Below, in pieces: positions 44,812 to 56,819 of a stretch of 64,000 nt of DNA; positions within the stretch are counted from its first letter, which is position 1, and the number at the start of each line of letters is the position of its first letter. The translations under genes were made by a program, and so were the position numbers. The notes beneath the pieces are model-generated. The model saw only the letters and a program-made list of their open reading frames with translations, had not been told where the DNA came from and did no database searches. Location of the stretch: contig JBBPIR010000003.1 in assembly GCA_038040195.1 (NCBI GenBank), forward strand, positions 79,531 to 143,530. Direction: 5' to 3'. Source of the DNA: Chloroflexota bacterium. Its GTDB lineage: Bacteria > Chloroflexota > Limnocylindria > QHBO01.

Positions 44812-47280
44812 ATGTCGCCTCCCAAAACCTCGACGGCACGTCCCCAGCTCGACCCTGACGAGATCCTGGCCGCCCTGAATCCTCCCCAGCAAGAGGCGGT
44901 CCGGCACACCGACGGGCCACTCCTGATCCTGGCCGGGGCGGGCAGCGGCAAGACCCGGGTCCTCGCCCATCGGGTCGCGCACCTGGTGGCCAGTGGCGTG
45001 CCCCCGTACCAGATCGTGGCCGTCACCTTCACCAACAAGGCGGCCGGTGAGATGCGGGACCGGATCGCCGGGCTCATCGGGGCCCAGGCCACCAGGGAGG
45101 CGACCATCGGCACGTTCCATGCCATCTGCGCTCGCATCCTGCGGCGCGAGGGCGAGCGTATCGGTCTGACCCGGAGCTTCACGATCTACGACCGCGCCGA
45201 TCAGCTGGCGGTCATCAAGGAGTCCCTGCGCCGGCTGGACCTGGACGACAAGCGGTTCGCGCCCGCGGCCCTGCTGGTGTTCATCGGTCAGCGCAAGGAC
45301 GAGCTGTCGGACCCGGCAACCGCCATGCGGCAGGCATCCGGCTTCTGGGAAGAGACCGCCGCCCGGGTGTACGAGGCCTACCAGCGCCAGCTGGCGGAAT
45401 CGGACGCGGTGGACTTCGACGACCTGCTGCTCCGGGTCGTGCTCCTGTTCGAGCAGCACCCCGACGTGCTGGCGCGCTACCAGCGACGCTGGACCTACCT
45501 GCTGGTCGACGAGTACCAGGACACGAACCGGGCCCAGTACCGCCTGTGCCGGCTCTTGGCCGCGGTGCACCACAACCTGGCGGTCGTGGGCGATGACGAC
45601 CAGAGCATCTACTCCTGGCGCGGCGCGGACCTGCGCAACATCCTCGACTTCGAGCGTGACTGGCCCGACGCCACGGTCGTCAAGCTCGAGCAGAACTACC
45701 GATCCACCCAGACCATCCTGGATGCGGCCCACGCGATCGTGTCCCGGCTCCCGGGCCGCAAGGACAAGCGGCTGTGGACCGATCGCGGGGCGGGGGCCGC
45801 GGTGAGCGTCTTCGACGCCTACAACGAATACGAGGAGGCCGAATTCGTGGCACGCCAGGTGGAGCGCCTGGCGTCCTCCGCCGACCGACGGCGCGGCTGG
45901 GCCAGCCTCCTGACCCAACGCGCGGAAGACGCTCCGGTGGGTGACGGGGCGGACGGGGCGGACGGGGCGTCGGGACCGTTGCGCTTCGGTGACATCGCCG
46001 TCGCGTATCGGGTCAACGCCCAGAGCCGGGTGCTGGAGGAGGCGTTCATGCGCTTCGGCATCCCGTATCAGCTGGTGGGCGGGGTCCGTTTCTACGAGCG
46101 GCGCGAGGTGAAGGACGCGCTGGCCTATGCGCGATTGGCTCGCAATCCGGCCGACCGGGTGGCCCTGGAGCGCGTCATCAATGTGCCGGCCCGCGGAATC
46201 GGGGACAAGACCGTTTCCGAGCTGCGGGCGTGGGCCGACGGCCGCGACGCGAGCCTGTGGGCGGCGGTCGAGGCAGCCACGGAGAACGCGAACCTGGCCA
46301 CGCGGTCACGCGCCGCCCTGGCGGGCTTCGCGGAGCTGATTCGCGGGCTCGTGACCGTGGCGGCGGGGGAGCCGGCGTCTTCGGTCCTCGAGGCGAGCCT
46401 GGAGCGAAGCGGGTTGCGGGCCGGGCTGGAGGATGGGACCGAGGAGGGCGAGGAGCGCTGGGCGAACCTGGTCGAGCTGCGCAACCACGCCGCCGAATTC
46501 GACGAGGTGGCGGCGCCCGAGGGCCTGGCCCGCTTCCTCGAGGAGGTGGCCCTCGTCTCGGACCAGGACACGCTGGAGGAGCGGCCGGACCGGGTGACCC
46601 TGATCACCCTCCACGCGGCGAAGGGCCTGGAGTTCCCCATCGTGTTCATGGTGGGCCTCGAGGAGGGGCTGCTCCCCTACGCGCGGGCCCTGGATGACGA
46701 GCGCGAGCTGGAGGAGGAGCGGCGGCTCACGTACGTGGGGATGACACGGGCCAAGGACCGGCTGTTCCTGGTCCACGCCCGCCACCGCTCGGCGTGGGGG
46801 AGTGGCGGGGTGGAGGTCGAGCCCTCCCGCTTCCTGGCCGATCTGCCCGAGGACCTGCTGGAGGTGGGCGGCGGCCGCCGCGGCCCGTCCGGGCTGGGCT
46901 GGGTCCGGGACGGCGGCATGGATGATGGTTCGGGCTCGACGCCAACGGTATGGGGCCGGATTCGGCCCGGGCTGGAGCCTTTGCGTCCCGAGCGGTTGCC
47001 GGACCTCGACCTGGGGAGCGGGACGTTCGGGCGAACGAGCCCGGTGGGGACGGGGGAGGCGGCCGCGGAGGGGACGGGGGAGGCGGCCGCGGCAGAGGCA
47101 ACCCCGCCAGAGCTGGCCTGGCGGGCAGGCGACAAGGTCCGGCATCGTCGTTTCGGGGACGGGATCGTGGTCAACTCGCAGTGGGTCAGCGGCGACGAGG
47201 AGGTCACCGTCGCCTTCGCCGGCCACGGCGTCCGTCGCCTGGTCGGCTCCTACGCCGGCCTGCAGCGTATCGGCCGATAA
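44812..47280 (+). CDS. pcrA: ATP-dependent DNA helicase UvrD/PcrA
   Basis: An 822-residue SF1A 3'-5' helicase for nucleotide excision repair, mismatch repair and replication-conflict resolution. Motif I is GAGSGKTRVLAHR, Ia TFTNKAAGEMRDR, II LVDEYQDTNRAQY, III GDDDQSIYSWRGADLR, IV EQNYRSTQTILDAA, V TLHAAKGLEFPIVFMVGLEEG (shown in part), VI YVGMTRAKDRL. The C-terminal 60 residues (DKVRHRRFGDGIVV) form the PcrA Tudor-like domain that binds RNA polymerase, which supports the PcrA name. Confidence 0.95.
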   Translation: MSPPKTSTARPQLDPDEILAALNPPQQEAVRHTDGPLLILAGAGSGKTRVLAHRVAHLVASGVPPYQIVAVTFTNKAAGEMRDRIAGLIGAQATREATIGTFHAICARILRREGERIGLTRSFTIYDRADQLAVIKESLRRLDLDDKRFAPAALLVFIGQRKDELSDPATAMRQASGFWEETAARVYEAYQRQLAESDAVDFDDLLLRVVLLFEQHPDVLARYQRRWTYLLVDEYQDTNRAQYRLCRLLAAVHHNLAVVGDDDQSIYSWRGADLRNILDFERDWPDATVVKLEQNYRSTQTILDAAHAIVSRLPGRKDKRLWTDRGAGAAVSVFDAYNEYEEAEFVARQVERLASSADRRRGWASLLTQRAEDAPVGDGADGADGASGPLRFGDIAVAYRVNAQSRVLEEAFMRFGIPYQLVGGVRFYERREVKDALAYARLARNPADRVALERVINVPARGIGDKTVSELRAWADGRDASLWAAVEAATENANLATRSRAALAGFAELIRGLVTVAAGEPASSVLEASLERSGLRAGLEDGTEEGEERWANLVELRNHAAEFDEVAAPEGLARFLEEVALVSDQDTLEERPDRVTLITLHAAKGLEFPIVFMVGLEEGLLPYARALDDERELEEERRLTYVGMTRAKDRLFLVHARHRSAWGSGGVEVEPSRFLADLPEDLLEVGGGRRGPSGLGWVRDGGMDDGSGSTPTVWGRIRPGLEPLRPERLPDLDLGSGTFGRTSPVGTGEAAAEGTGEAAAAEATPPELAWRAGDKVRHRRFGDGIVVNSQWVSGDEEVTVAFAGHGVRRLVGSYAGLQRIGR

Positions 47281-47313
47281 CCCGGCTCTAAGCCGCCCTG
47301 AAGGCGTCGCCGC

Positions 47314-47319
47314 TACCGT
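47314..47319 (+). promoter_or_regulatory. -10 element of the RHH gene
   Basis: TACCGT ends 9 bases before GTG 47329; no ribosome site. Confidence 0.3.
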
Positions 47320-47328
47320 CTGACGGCC

Positions 47329-47571
47329 GTGCCCAAGGATTACTCCGAGCCCAGGCTCATCAACCTGACTGTCCGGGTAGATGACTACGTGGTGCTCCAT
47401 GCGCGATGGCGGGCTCTCCGTGAAGGGACGTCGGTGAATGCGGCGATAGCCGAGTTTCTCTCCGCATACTCCGGGGTGGAGACGCGGATCCGTGCCACCC
47501 GTCCGCCTCGTGCTCCGCGACCTCGAGACATCTACGAAGAGGGTCTTCGCCGCAGCCGCGCGGGTTTCTAG
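47329..47571 (+). CDS. Ribbon-helix-helix DNA-binding protein, antitoxin-like
   Basis: An 80-residue protein. LINLTVRVDDYVVLHARWRA gives the beta strand and first helix, and GTSVNAAIAEFLSAYSG the second helix, of an RHH (CopG/Arc) fold. Its tail is basic (TRPPRAPRPRDIYEEGLRRS). No toxin-like gene is adjacent, so it is an orphan antitoxin or a free regulator. It begins with GTG 9 bases after a -10-like TACCGT. Confidence 0.6.
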   Translation: MPKDYSEPRLINLTVRVDDYVVLHARWRALREGTSVNAAIAEFLSAYSGVETRIRATRPPRAPRPRDIYEEGLRRSRAGF

Positions 47572-47630
47572 CCGCCCAACGGCCCACCGCCAAGGGCCAA
47601 CCGCCGGGCTCTCAGAGTGCGACCCATGCT

Positions 47631-47694
47631 GTATCACAGGCATTCGTGCTATCGGGCTATCGTGCTACGCGATATCACGAACCACTGTGAGGCG
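47631..47694 (+). repeat. Palindromic intergenic element, copy A
   Basis: The first 51 bases (47631-47681) align without gaps to 53603-53653 with 9 differences. The next bases also match (CTGTGAnGCG). The core holds inverted arms TTCGTGCTATCG and CGATATCACGAA (one mismatch). REP- or MITE-like, possibly transcribed as a hairpin. Confidence 0.7.
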
Positions 47695-47747
47695 GTGGGG
47701 TGCTCGCTGTCGGCTCCTCTGTTCTCCGGCAGCGGCCGACCGGGCGC

Positions 47748-47753
47748 TACCAT
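47748..47753 (+). promoter_or_regulatory. -10 element of the DinB-like gene
   Basis: TACCAT ends 6 bases before ATG 47760; no Shine-Dalgarno; leaderless start inferred. Confidence 0.4.
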
Positions 47754-47759
47754 CGGGCC

Positions 47760-51113
<3,354 letters not shown>

Positions 51114-51120
51114 GTCGCGC

Positions 51121-51126
51121 AGTGTA
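51121..51126 (-). promoter_or_regulatory. -10 element of the methyltransferase gene
   Basis: On the minus strand TACACT ends 7 bases before the ATG at 51113; no Shine-Dalgarno. It faces the divergent -10 at 51148-51153. Confidence 0.4.
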
Positions 51127-51147
51127 GGACCGATGGGCTTTCCGCCC

Positions 51148-51153
51148 TAGAAT
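51148..51153 (+). promoter_or_regulatory. -10 element of the MFS gene
   Basis: TAGAAT ends 8 bases before ATG 51162; no Shine-Dalgarno. Confidence 0.45.
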
Positions 51154-51161
51154 CCCCGCCA

Positions 51162-52343
51162 ATGGCTGCGCCACCGCCGACCGGATTATGGACGCGGCCC
51201 TTCCTCCTGCTCCTGCTCGCCTCGTTCGTCTACTTCACGGCCGACGGCATGACCTTCGCCGTCCTGTCCCGGTATGTCGACGGCCCGCTCGGTGGCAACG
51301 AGGTAGGAGCAGGGCTCGCGTTCGGCGCATTCAGCCTGACGGCGCTCGTCCTGCGCCCGTTCGCCGGTCGCCTCGCCGACCGCCGGGGCCGTCGCGCGCT
51401 GATGGTCGGCGGAGCGGCCCTGTTCGCGGTTGCGGCCCTCGGTCACCTGGCGGCGACCACGCTGCCCATCCTGATCGGCCTGCGGCTGACCATGGGCGTG
51501 GCGGAGGCATTCTTCTTCGTCGCCGCCTTCGCGGCCGTAGCCGACCTCGCTCCAGAGGGGCGTCAGGGAGAAGCCATCACGTATGACAGCCTCACTCTGT
51601 ACCTCGGCATCGCCATCGGCCCGGTGTTGGCGGAGATCGCCCTCGGCGAGGATCGCTACTGGGCCGTGTGGATTGCCGCGGCATCGGTGGCGGCGCTGGC
51701 TACCCTGATCTGCCTGCTGCTCCCCGAAACCCGGCCGGCGCCCACGGGGGACCCCGGTAGCGGGCGGCTGCTCCACCGCGCGGGGGTGCTGCCAGGCGTC
51801 GTCCTGCTGGCCGGTGTCTGGGGCATGGCCGGCTACTTCACGCTTGCCCCGCTGTTCGCGGTCCGTGACCTGGGCCTGACCGGGGCATCGCCGTACCTGT
51901 TGGCGTTCGGGGGCGTTGTGATTCTCGCTCGCCTCATCGGAGCCAAGCTCCCCGATCGGGTGGGCGCGCGACGGCTGTCCGGCACCGCCATGATCATCAC
52001 CGCCGGCGGGCTTCTCATCATGGGCCTGTGGGCCGATCCGATCGGCCTCATGGTTGGGACGGTGGTGCTCGCCCTCGGCGTCGCCTTCACGACCCCGGCC
52101 CTGGCGCTCCTGGCCATCTCTGGCGTCCCGGCCGCCCAGCGCGGCGCTGCGCTCGGAACGTTCAGTGCGTTCATCGACCTTGCTTTCGGGCTCGGTCCGG
52201 TGACGCTGGGCGCCATCGCGGCCGCGTCAACCATTCCGCTGGCGTTTGCGTCTTCCGCGGGGGTGGCGCTGCTGGGGACTTTCATGCTCTGGCTCGGCAC
52301 GCGGGCACGGAAACCCAAGGCCGTGCCGGCGCCTCAGGACTGA
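51162..52343 (+). CDS. MFS transporter (YhhS/arabinose-efflux-like)
   Basis: A 393-residue protein with 12 hydrophobic segments. The loop 2-3 motif is FAGRLADRRGRRALMVGG, with VLRPFAGR preceding it, a style typical of drug or sugar efflux MFS proteins. The substrate is not predictable. Its end overlaps the convergent hydrolase gene by 10 bases. Confidence 0.83.
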   Translation: MAAPPPTGLWTRPFLLLLLASFVYFTADGMTFAVLSRYVDGPLGGNEVGAGLAFGAFSLTALVLRPFAGRLADRRGRRALMVGGAALFAVAALGHLAATTLPILIGLRLTMGVAEAFFFVAAFAAVADLAPEGRQGEAITYDSLTLYLGIAIGPVLAEIALGEDRYWAVWIAAASVAALATLICLLLPETRPAPTGDPGSGRLLHRAGVLPGVVLLAGVWGMAGYFTLAPLFAVRDLGLTGASPYLLAFGGVVILARLIGAKLPDRVGARRLSGTAMIITAGGLLIMGLWADPIGLMVGTVVLALGVAFTTPALALLAISGVPAAQRGAALGTFSAFIDLAFGLGPVTLGAIAAASTIPLAFASSAGVALLGTFMLWLGTRARKPKAVPAPQD

Positions 52344-53191
52344 CGGTCGTCCTCGGCCAGGAACGCCTCGACCAGCGCGTCGTACCCACGGAACGACACC
52401 CGGACCGTGTGCCCGGAGTCGGGGTCGACCTTCAGCCGGGCCCCTGGAATCCGGTCCGCCACCAGCTGCGAGGCGGTCAGCGGCACCACCTGGTCCCCAC
52501 CTCCGGCCAGGACGAGGGTGGGAACGTGGATCTCGGGCAGCCGCTGGGTCACGAACGAGGTCGGGTCCAGCGTGCCCCTCAGCTCGCCGATGAACCGCTC
52601 CGGGGTGGACGGACGCGGCTGGAGGCGGGCCACTGCCGCGAACGCGGCCGCCGGCGGTGAGTCGCTCTCCGGACCGCCGGGCTTGAGCTGCGCCCCCTGG
52701 CGCGCGAACAGCTCCCCCCACGCGCCCCGCTCGGCGAGGTCGATCCACTCGGCCATCCGGGCGGCCATGGGCGAGTCGGGTGGCGTCTCCGATGACGAGG
52801 CGGCCAGGACCAGCCGGCGGACGAGCTCCGGTCGATCCACGCTCAGCCACATCGAAATCCGGCCACCGCCCGACTCCGCTTCAACCGCGAAGGGACCGGC
52901 CAGACCCTCCAGGACGATCGCCACCCCCATCGCCGACACCCGGGGATGGAGCAGGGCTGCCGCATCGGCCCGGTCATCCGGGATCGGCCTGCCGACCACC
53001 GTTACCGGACGCGCCCGCGCCCGGTCCTCCCATCGGCGCATCAGGAGCTGCTCGGTGCCGGCCATCAGCCGCAGCCCGGTCTCGACCCCGCCCACGACGA
53101 CCAGCGGGGCTCCGTGACCGCCGGGGATTCGCAGGCGTTCGATCCGACCGCCGGGCAGCGGCAGGACCTCGACCCGTGGCGCCTTCTTCAT
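52334..53191 (-). CDS. Alpha/beta hydrolase
   Basis: 285 residues from ATG 53191. The nucleophile elbow is EAESGGGRISMWL (Ser in A-E-S-G-G), the acid residue probably the Asp of LAGGGDQVVPL, and the histidine in DPDSGHTVRVSF. The lid region is helical. Substrate unknown. It diverges from gatC across 30 bases. The frame is open upstream through gatC, but those codons are antisense to gatC. Confidence 0.8.
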   Translation of the reverse strand: MKKAPRVEVLPLPGGRIERLRIPGGHGAPLVVVGGVETGLRLMAGTEQLLMRRWEDRARARPVTVVGRPIPDDRADAAALLHPRVSAMGVAIVLEGLAGPFAVEAESGGGRISMWLSVDRPELVRRLVLAASSSETPPDSPMAARMAEWIDLAERGAWGELFARQGAQLKPGGPESDSPPAAAFAAVARLQPRPSTPERFIGELRGTLDPTSFVTQRLPEIHVPTLVLAGGGDQVVPLTASQLVADRIPGARLKVDPDSGHTVRVSFRGYDALVEAFLAEDDRQS

Positions 53192-53209
53192 CGGCGCATT
53201 GTGGCCTGC

Positions 53210-53215
53210 TAGCAT
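53210..53215 (+). promoter_or_regulatory. -10 element of gatC
   Basis: TAGCAT ends 6 bases before ATG 53222; no Shine-Dalgarno; leaderless start inferred. Confidence 0.45.
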
Positions 53216-53221
53216 CGCCCC

Positions 53222-53515
53222 ATGATCAGCCGAGCCGACGTGGAGCACGTCGCCGAGCTGGCCCGCCTGCATCTGACCGATGAGGAGCTGGACCGCATGC
53301 AGGACCAGCTGTCGCGGATCCTGGAGGCGATCGCCGTGCTCCGCGACGTTGACACCAGCCAGGTGGGACCCACCGCGACTGTCCTGGCCCTCGAGAACGT
53401 CATGCGCGACGACGATCCCCGCGACGGGATCTCCCGGGAGGCGGCGCTGGCCAACGCGCCGCTGCGCGAAGGAGACCACCTCCGTGTCCCGCTGATCCTC
53501 AAGGAAGGGCGCTAG
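53222..53515 (+). CDS. gatC: Asp/Glu-tRNA amidotransferase subunit C
   Basis: A 97-residue stabilising subunit of GatCAB, which amidates mischarged Glu-tRNA-Gln or Asp-tRNA-Asn. ISRADVEHVAELARLHLTDE, LDRMQDQLSRILEAIAVLRD and MRDDDPRDGISREAALANAP are family-typical. gatA follows after 222 bases; gatB is not in the window. Confidence 0.94.
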   Translation: MISRADVEHVAELARLHLTDEELDRMQDQLSRILEAIAVLRDVDTSQVGPTATVLALENVMRDDDPRDGISREAALANAPLREGDHLRVPLILKEGR

Positions 53516-53524
53516 TGGTGCGCC

Positions 53525-53595
53525 GTGCCGGGAACGAACCGGTGCGCATGCCTGGACTAGGCCGGAGCGCATAGTGCCGGGACGAACCCGGTGCC
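53525..53595 (+). repeat. Two imperfect hairpin repeats in the gatC-gatA spacer
   Basis: GTGCCGGGAACGAACCGGTG at 53525-53544 recurs as GTGCCGGGACGAACCCGGTG at 53574-53593. Each can fold on its own CCGG/CCGG arms. Origin and role unknown. Confidence 0.6.
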
Positions 53596-53602
53596 CCGTG
53601 CC

Positions 53603-53666
53603 GTATCACGCTCGCTCGTGGTATCGCGCTAACGTGCTACGCGATAGCACGAAGGCCTGTGACGCG
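53603..53666 (+). repeat. Palindromic intergenic element, copy B
   Basis: The second copy of the element at 47631-47694. Here CGTGCTA-CGCGA-TAGCACG (53633-53651) is a perfect 7-bp hairpin. It lies in the spacer between gatC and gatA. Confidence 0.7.
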
Positions 53667-53737
53667 CCGCGGGCCGCCGCTTGGCCCCAAGGCATGGGCT
53701 TCTGCAGAGTCCGGCCAGGGTTTCCCGCACCAGGCTT

Positions 53738-55237
53738 ATGACCGAGCTCCCGCTCGCTGATCGCACCATCAGTGAGGTCGTCCCCCTGCTGGACGCCGGG
53801 GAGCTGTCCAGCCGGGACTTGGTCGAGGCCTGTCTGGGGCGGATCGGGCGCGATGGAGCCCGGCTGAACACCTTCCTGGCGCTGAGCGCGGAGGCTGCCC
53901 TGGCCGCCGCCGATGCGGCTGACGCGGCCCGTCGGGCCGGGGACGGTCGGCCGCTGCTCGGGATCCCGTATGCCCTGAAGGACATCTTCGTGACCCGGGC
54001 GCTGGACGACGAGGGGCAGCCCAACGGGGGACTGCCCACGACCGCCGGCTCGCGGATCCTGGCCGGATACCTGTCGCCGTATGCGAGCGACGCCGAGGAG
54101 CGCCTGACCGCGGCAGGTGCGGTCCTGCTGGGCAAGACGAATTGCGACGAGTTCGCCATGGGCAGCTCCAACGAGAACAGCGCCTACGGGCCGGTGCGCA
54201 ACCCGTGGGACGAGACGCTCGTCCCGGGCGGGTCGAGCGGCGGGTCGAGCGTGGCCGTAGCGGCGGGCCAGGCGTTCTTCGCCACCGGCACCGACACCGG
54301 CGGGAGCATCCGCCAGCCCGCCGCGCTGAGCGGGGTGGTGGGCATGAAGCCGACCTACGGCCGCGTCAGCCGCTACGGGATGGTGGCCTTCGCCTCGTCG
54401 CTCGACCAGTGCGGCCCGTTCGGGCGGTCGGTGCGGGACGTGGCGGTGGTGCTGGGCGCGCTGGCCGGACACGACCCTCGCGACGCCACCAGCGTCGAGG
54501 AGCCGGTGCCGGACTACGCGGCCGCTCTCGATGGGGAGGTGCGCGGCCTGCGCCTGGGGGTGCCGCGCGAGTTCTTCGTCCCGGGCATGGAGCCCGGCGT
54601 GGAGCGGGCGGTCCGTGACGCTGTTGATGTGCTCGCCTCAGCCGGCGCGGACATCGTCGAGGTCTCGCTGCCGTCCACGGACAAGGGCCTGGCGACCTAC
54701 TACATCATCACCCCGGCCGAGGCGAGCGCCAACCTGGCTCGCTATGACGGGATCCGCTACGGCCACACGGCCGGAGTAGACGACCTGCTCGAGAACTACC
54801 GCCTCACCCGGGGCCAGGGGTTCGGGCCGGAGGTCAAGCGCCGGATCATCCTGGGCACGTACGCCCTGTCCGCCGGCTACTACGACGCTTACTACCTCAA
54901 GGCGCAGCAGGTCCGGACCCTGATCAAGGCTGAGTTCGACGAGGTGCTGAGCACGGTCGACGCCCTGCTCGCCCCGACCTCACCGTCGGTCGCGTTCAAG
55001 ATCGGGGCCAAGACCGAGGACCCGTTGCTTATGTACCTCAACGATGCCTGCACCCTGCCGGTCAACATCGCCGGACTGCCCGGGATTTCGCTGCCCTGCG
55101 GCCTGAGCGACGGGTTGCCGGTGGGGTTCCAGGTCATCGGCCGGGCCTTTGACGAGGCCACCGTGCTCCGCGTCGCCGATGCCTACGAGCGCCGGGCCGG
55201 ATTCGCGCAACTGCGACCCCCAACTGCCCGGGACTAG
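53738..55237 (+). CDS. gatA: Asp/Glu-tRNA amidotransferase subunit A
   Basis: A 499-residue amidase subunit that hydrolyses glutamine for GatB. The Ser-cisSer-Lys triad regions are [12 protein letters not shown] (Lys), [15 protein letters not shown] (cis-Ser) and [19 protein letters not shown] (nucleophile). C-terminal [20 protein letters not shown] is typical. ATG 53738 ([18 protein letters not shown]) is chosen over upstream frames. No ribosome site is seen. It is unusually far from gatC, separated by repeat DNA. Confidence 0.96.
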   Translation: MTELPLADRTISEVVPLLDAGELSSRDLVEACLGRIGRDGARLNTFLALSAEAALAAADAADAARRAGDGRPLLGIPYALKDIFVTRALDDEGQPNGGLPTTAGSRILAGYLSPYASDAEERLTAAGAVLLGKTNCDEFAMGSSNENSAYGPVRNPWDETLVPGGSSGGSSVAVAAGQAFFATGTDTGGSIRQPAALSGVVGMKPTYGRVSRYGMVAFASSLDQCGPFGRSVRDVAVVLGALAGHDPRDATSVEEPVPDYAAALDGEVRGLRLGVPREFFVPGMEPGVERAVRDAVDVLASAGADIVEVSLPSTDKGLATYYIITPAEASANLARYDGIRYGHTAGVDDLLENYRLTRGQGFGPEVKRRIILGTYALSAGYYDAYYLKAQQVRTLIKAEFDEVLSTVDALLAPTSPSVAFKIGAKTEDPLLMYLNDACTLPVNIAGLPGISLPCGLSDGLPVGFQVIGRAFDEATVLRVADAYERRAGFAQLRPPTARD

Positions 55238-55839
55238 ATCTGGAAGTCGATGCGCATCACGACGCGCCTGAGCGTGGGGTGGCTCACCTCGGTGAACCCT
55301 GCGACGGCGAAGACGTTGCGGCTGCCAATGTGGAGCTCTCCCCAGGTGACCTCCTCTCCCGGTTCGGTGATCATCGGGTAGCCCTCGAGGGAACGAGCGC
55401 CGCGCTCGCGGGCGAAGTTGACCGCAGCGCGCGCCAACTCGTACGTGACGCCCCGACGCCGGAAGCCGGCGCGGGTAATGAAGCAGGTCACCGCCCAGAC
55501 GCCGTCGTCGGTCTTGTCTTCCGCTCGGCCCGCCCAGGGGGTGCGACCGAGGCGCACGTAGGCGGTGCGCGGCTCGACCGCGCACCAGCCGACTGGCTCG
55601 GCGTCGAGGTAGGCGACGAGGCCGCTCGTCGTGCCTGCCTCGGGCTGACCGCAGCCGGTCTGCTGGCGCAGCCGGCGGGCGCGTTCCTCAACGGGAACCG
55701 AGCCCGAGTCCCACGCCCTGCCCCGGGTCTTGAAGCGCTGGCACTGGCAATTAGCCGCATAGCCCCGCGTGCCGAGAATGGCCTGCAGATCCTCGCAGGA
55801 CGCTTCGTTCGCAGGGACGACGGTGAAAGCGTCGCTCAT
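55234..55839 (-). CDS. GNAT-family N-acetyltransferase
   Basis: 201 residues with acetyl-CoA fold elements: [38 protein letters not shown] (R-x-x-G-x-motif variant RRRGV) and [20 protein letters not shown]. The N-terminal half includes a Cys-rich stretch [12 protein letters not shown] seen in a GNAT subgroup of unknown substrate. ATG 55839 overlaps the stop of the preceding minus-strand gene (ATGA), so the two are coupled. It overlaps the end of gatA by four bases (convergent). Confidence 0.82.
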   Translation of the reverse strand: MSDAFTVVPANEASCEDLQAILGTRGYAANCQCQRFKTRGRAWDSGSVPVEERARRLRQQTGCGQPEAGTTSGLVAYLDAEPVGWCAVEPRTAYVRLGRTPWAGRAEDKTDDGVWAVTCFITRAGFRRRGVTYELARAAVNFARERGARSLEGYPMITEPGEEVTWGELHIGSRNVFAVAGFTEVSHPTLRRVVMRIDFQI

Positions 55840-56777
55840 GCCGTTGCGTCGATCGCAGCCGCCGATCGGCCGGCGCCCTCGGCCCAGCGAAGCACCCGCA
55901 GCGCGCGGAGCGTGATCCATCGGCTCGGCTGATCCTCGGTTTCGCCGAGGTCGACGAGCAGCTCGTCGTGATGGGCGTGATCGAGCACCCACCGGCCGTC
56001 AGCGCCGCGCTTTGACTCGACGATGCCGATCGCCTCGGCCATCCGCTCGTCTGGCGCGACGCCCGCGTCCCGCAGGTAGTCGAGCGCGCGGAGGGGGTCG
56101 TAGTGCCAGCCGTTCGGGAACGCCAGGTAGAGCCAGCGCGGCTGCGCCAGCTCGCCGGTCGACAGCCGGCGGAGGAGGCGTCGCTCGAGGAGATACTCCT
56201 GCCCACGGACGCGAGCGGCGGTAACGTCCCCGTTCGCGCCGGTCGCCCGCTCGTATTCGAGCAGACCCTCGAGCACGTTGATCGTCGTCTCGAACGACCC
56301 GCGCGTCGAGCCTCGCTCCTGCTCGCAGTTCCAGCCGCCGTCCTCCATCTGCTCGGTCAGGAGTCGATCCACGATGACTCGGATGTCCTGGCCGAAGTAC
56401 GCCCCGATCGCAACGGCCTGGCCGTTGATGCACGGCTCGACCTCGCCGTCGAAATACGGGAGATCGTCGTACTCCCACAAGACGTTCGCCCGGACGAGTT
56501 CCAGGGCACGACGCGCCTCCTCGGTCGCTGGGTCGAGGCCAAAATGGCGCAGCAGCTGGAGCGTCGCCGTCGCGGAGGTCCACTCGGGGAAGTACCCGCC
56601 GCCGCCGCCCCACCGCCCGTCCGGCGGCTGGAGCGCGAGCAGCCGAGCGCCCCACCCTTCATGGGTCACGCGCGCTCGCTCTGCCGCGACGTCCTCGGCA
56701 GGCGCGTCGGTGAGGTCCCGCATCACCTGCCAGCGGATCGCCGGGTCCGTGTCGAGGAGCCAGTCCATGACGGTCAC
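55836..56777 (-). CDS. Squalene-cyclase-like alpha-alpha toroid protein
   Basis: A 313-residue soluble protein built from repeated helices with terpenoid-cyclase/prenyltransferase-like repeats: LLALQPPDGRWGGGGGYFPE, LTEQMEDGGWNCEQERGSTR and IVESKRGADGRWVLDH each show the QW-like pattern (Q...DGxW). No DxDD or DCTAE cyclase motif is seen, so it is probably not a cyclase. Homologues are often annotated only as hypothetical. GTG 56777 follows GGAGGG. Operon partner of the GNAT gene. Confidence 0.7.
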   Translation of the reverse strand: MTVMDWLLDTDPAIRWQVMRDLTDAPAEDVAAERARVTHEGWGARLLALQPPDGRWGGGGGYFPEWTSATATLQLLRHFGLDPATEEARRALELVRANVLWEYDDLPYFDGEVEPCINGQAVAIGAYFGQDIRVIVDRLLTEQMEDGGWNCEQERGSTRGSFETTINVLEGLLEYERATGANGDVTAARVRGQEYLLERRLLRRLSTGELAQPRWLYLAFPNGWHYDPLRALDYLRDAGVAPDERMAEAIGIVESKRGADGRWVLDHAHHDELLVDLGETEDQPSRWITLRALRVLRWAEGAGRSAAAIDATA

Positions 56778-56819
56778 AGATTTCCCTCCTGCCGGTTGCC
56801 GATTGGGTCGCGCTACGGC

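Noticed and set aside
47329-47571. Toxin-antitoxin pair
   Set aside because: The RHH protein resembles an antitoxin, but neither neighbour is a toxin-sized or toxin-like gene.
53603-53666. CRISPR array or tRNA-like element
   Set aside because: Only one palindromic unit, no regularly spaced repeats with spacers and no cloverleaf.
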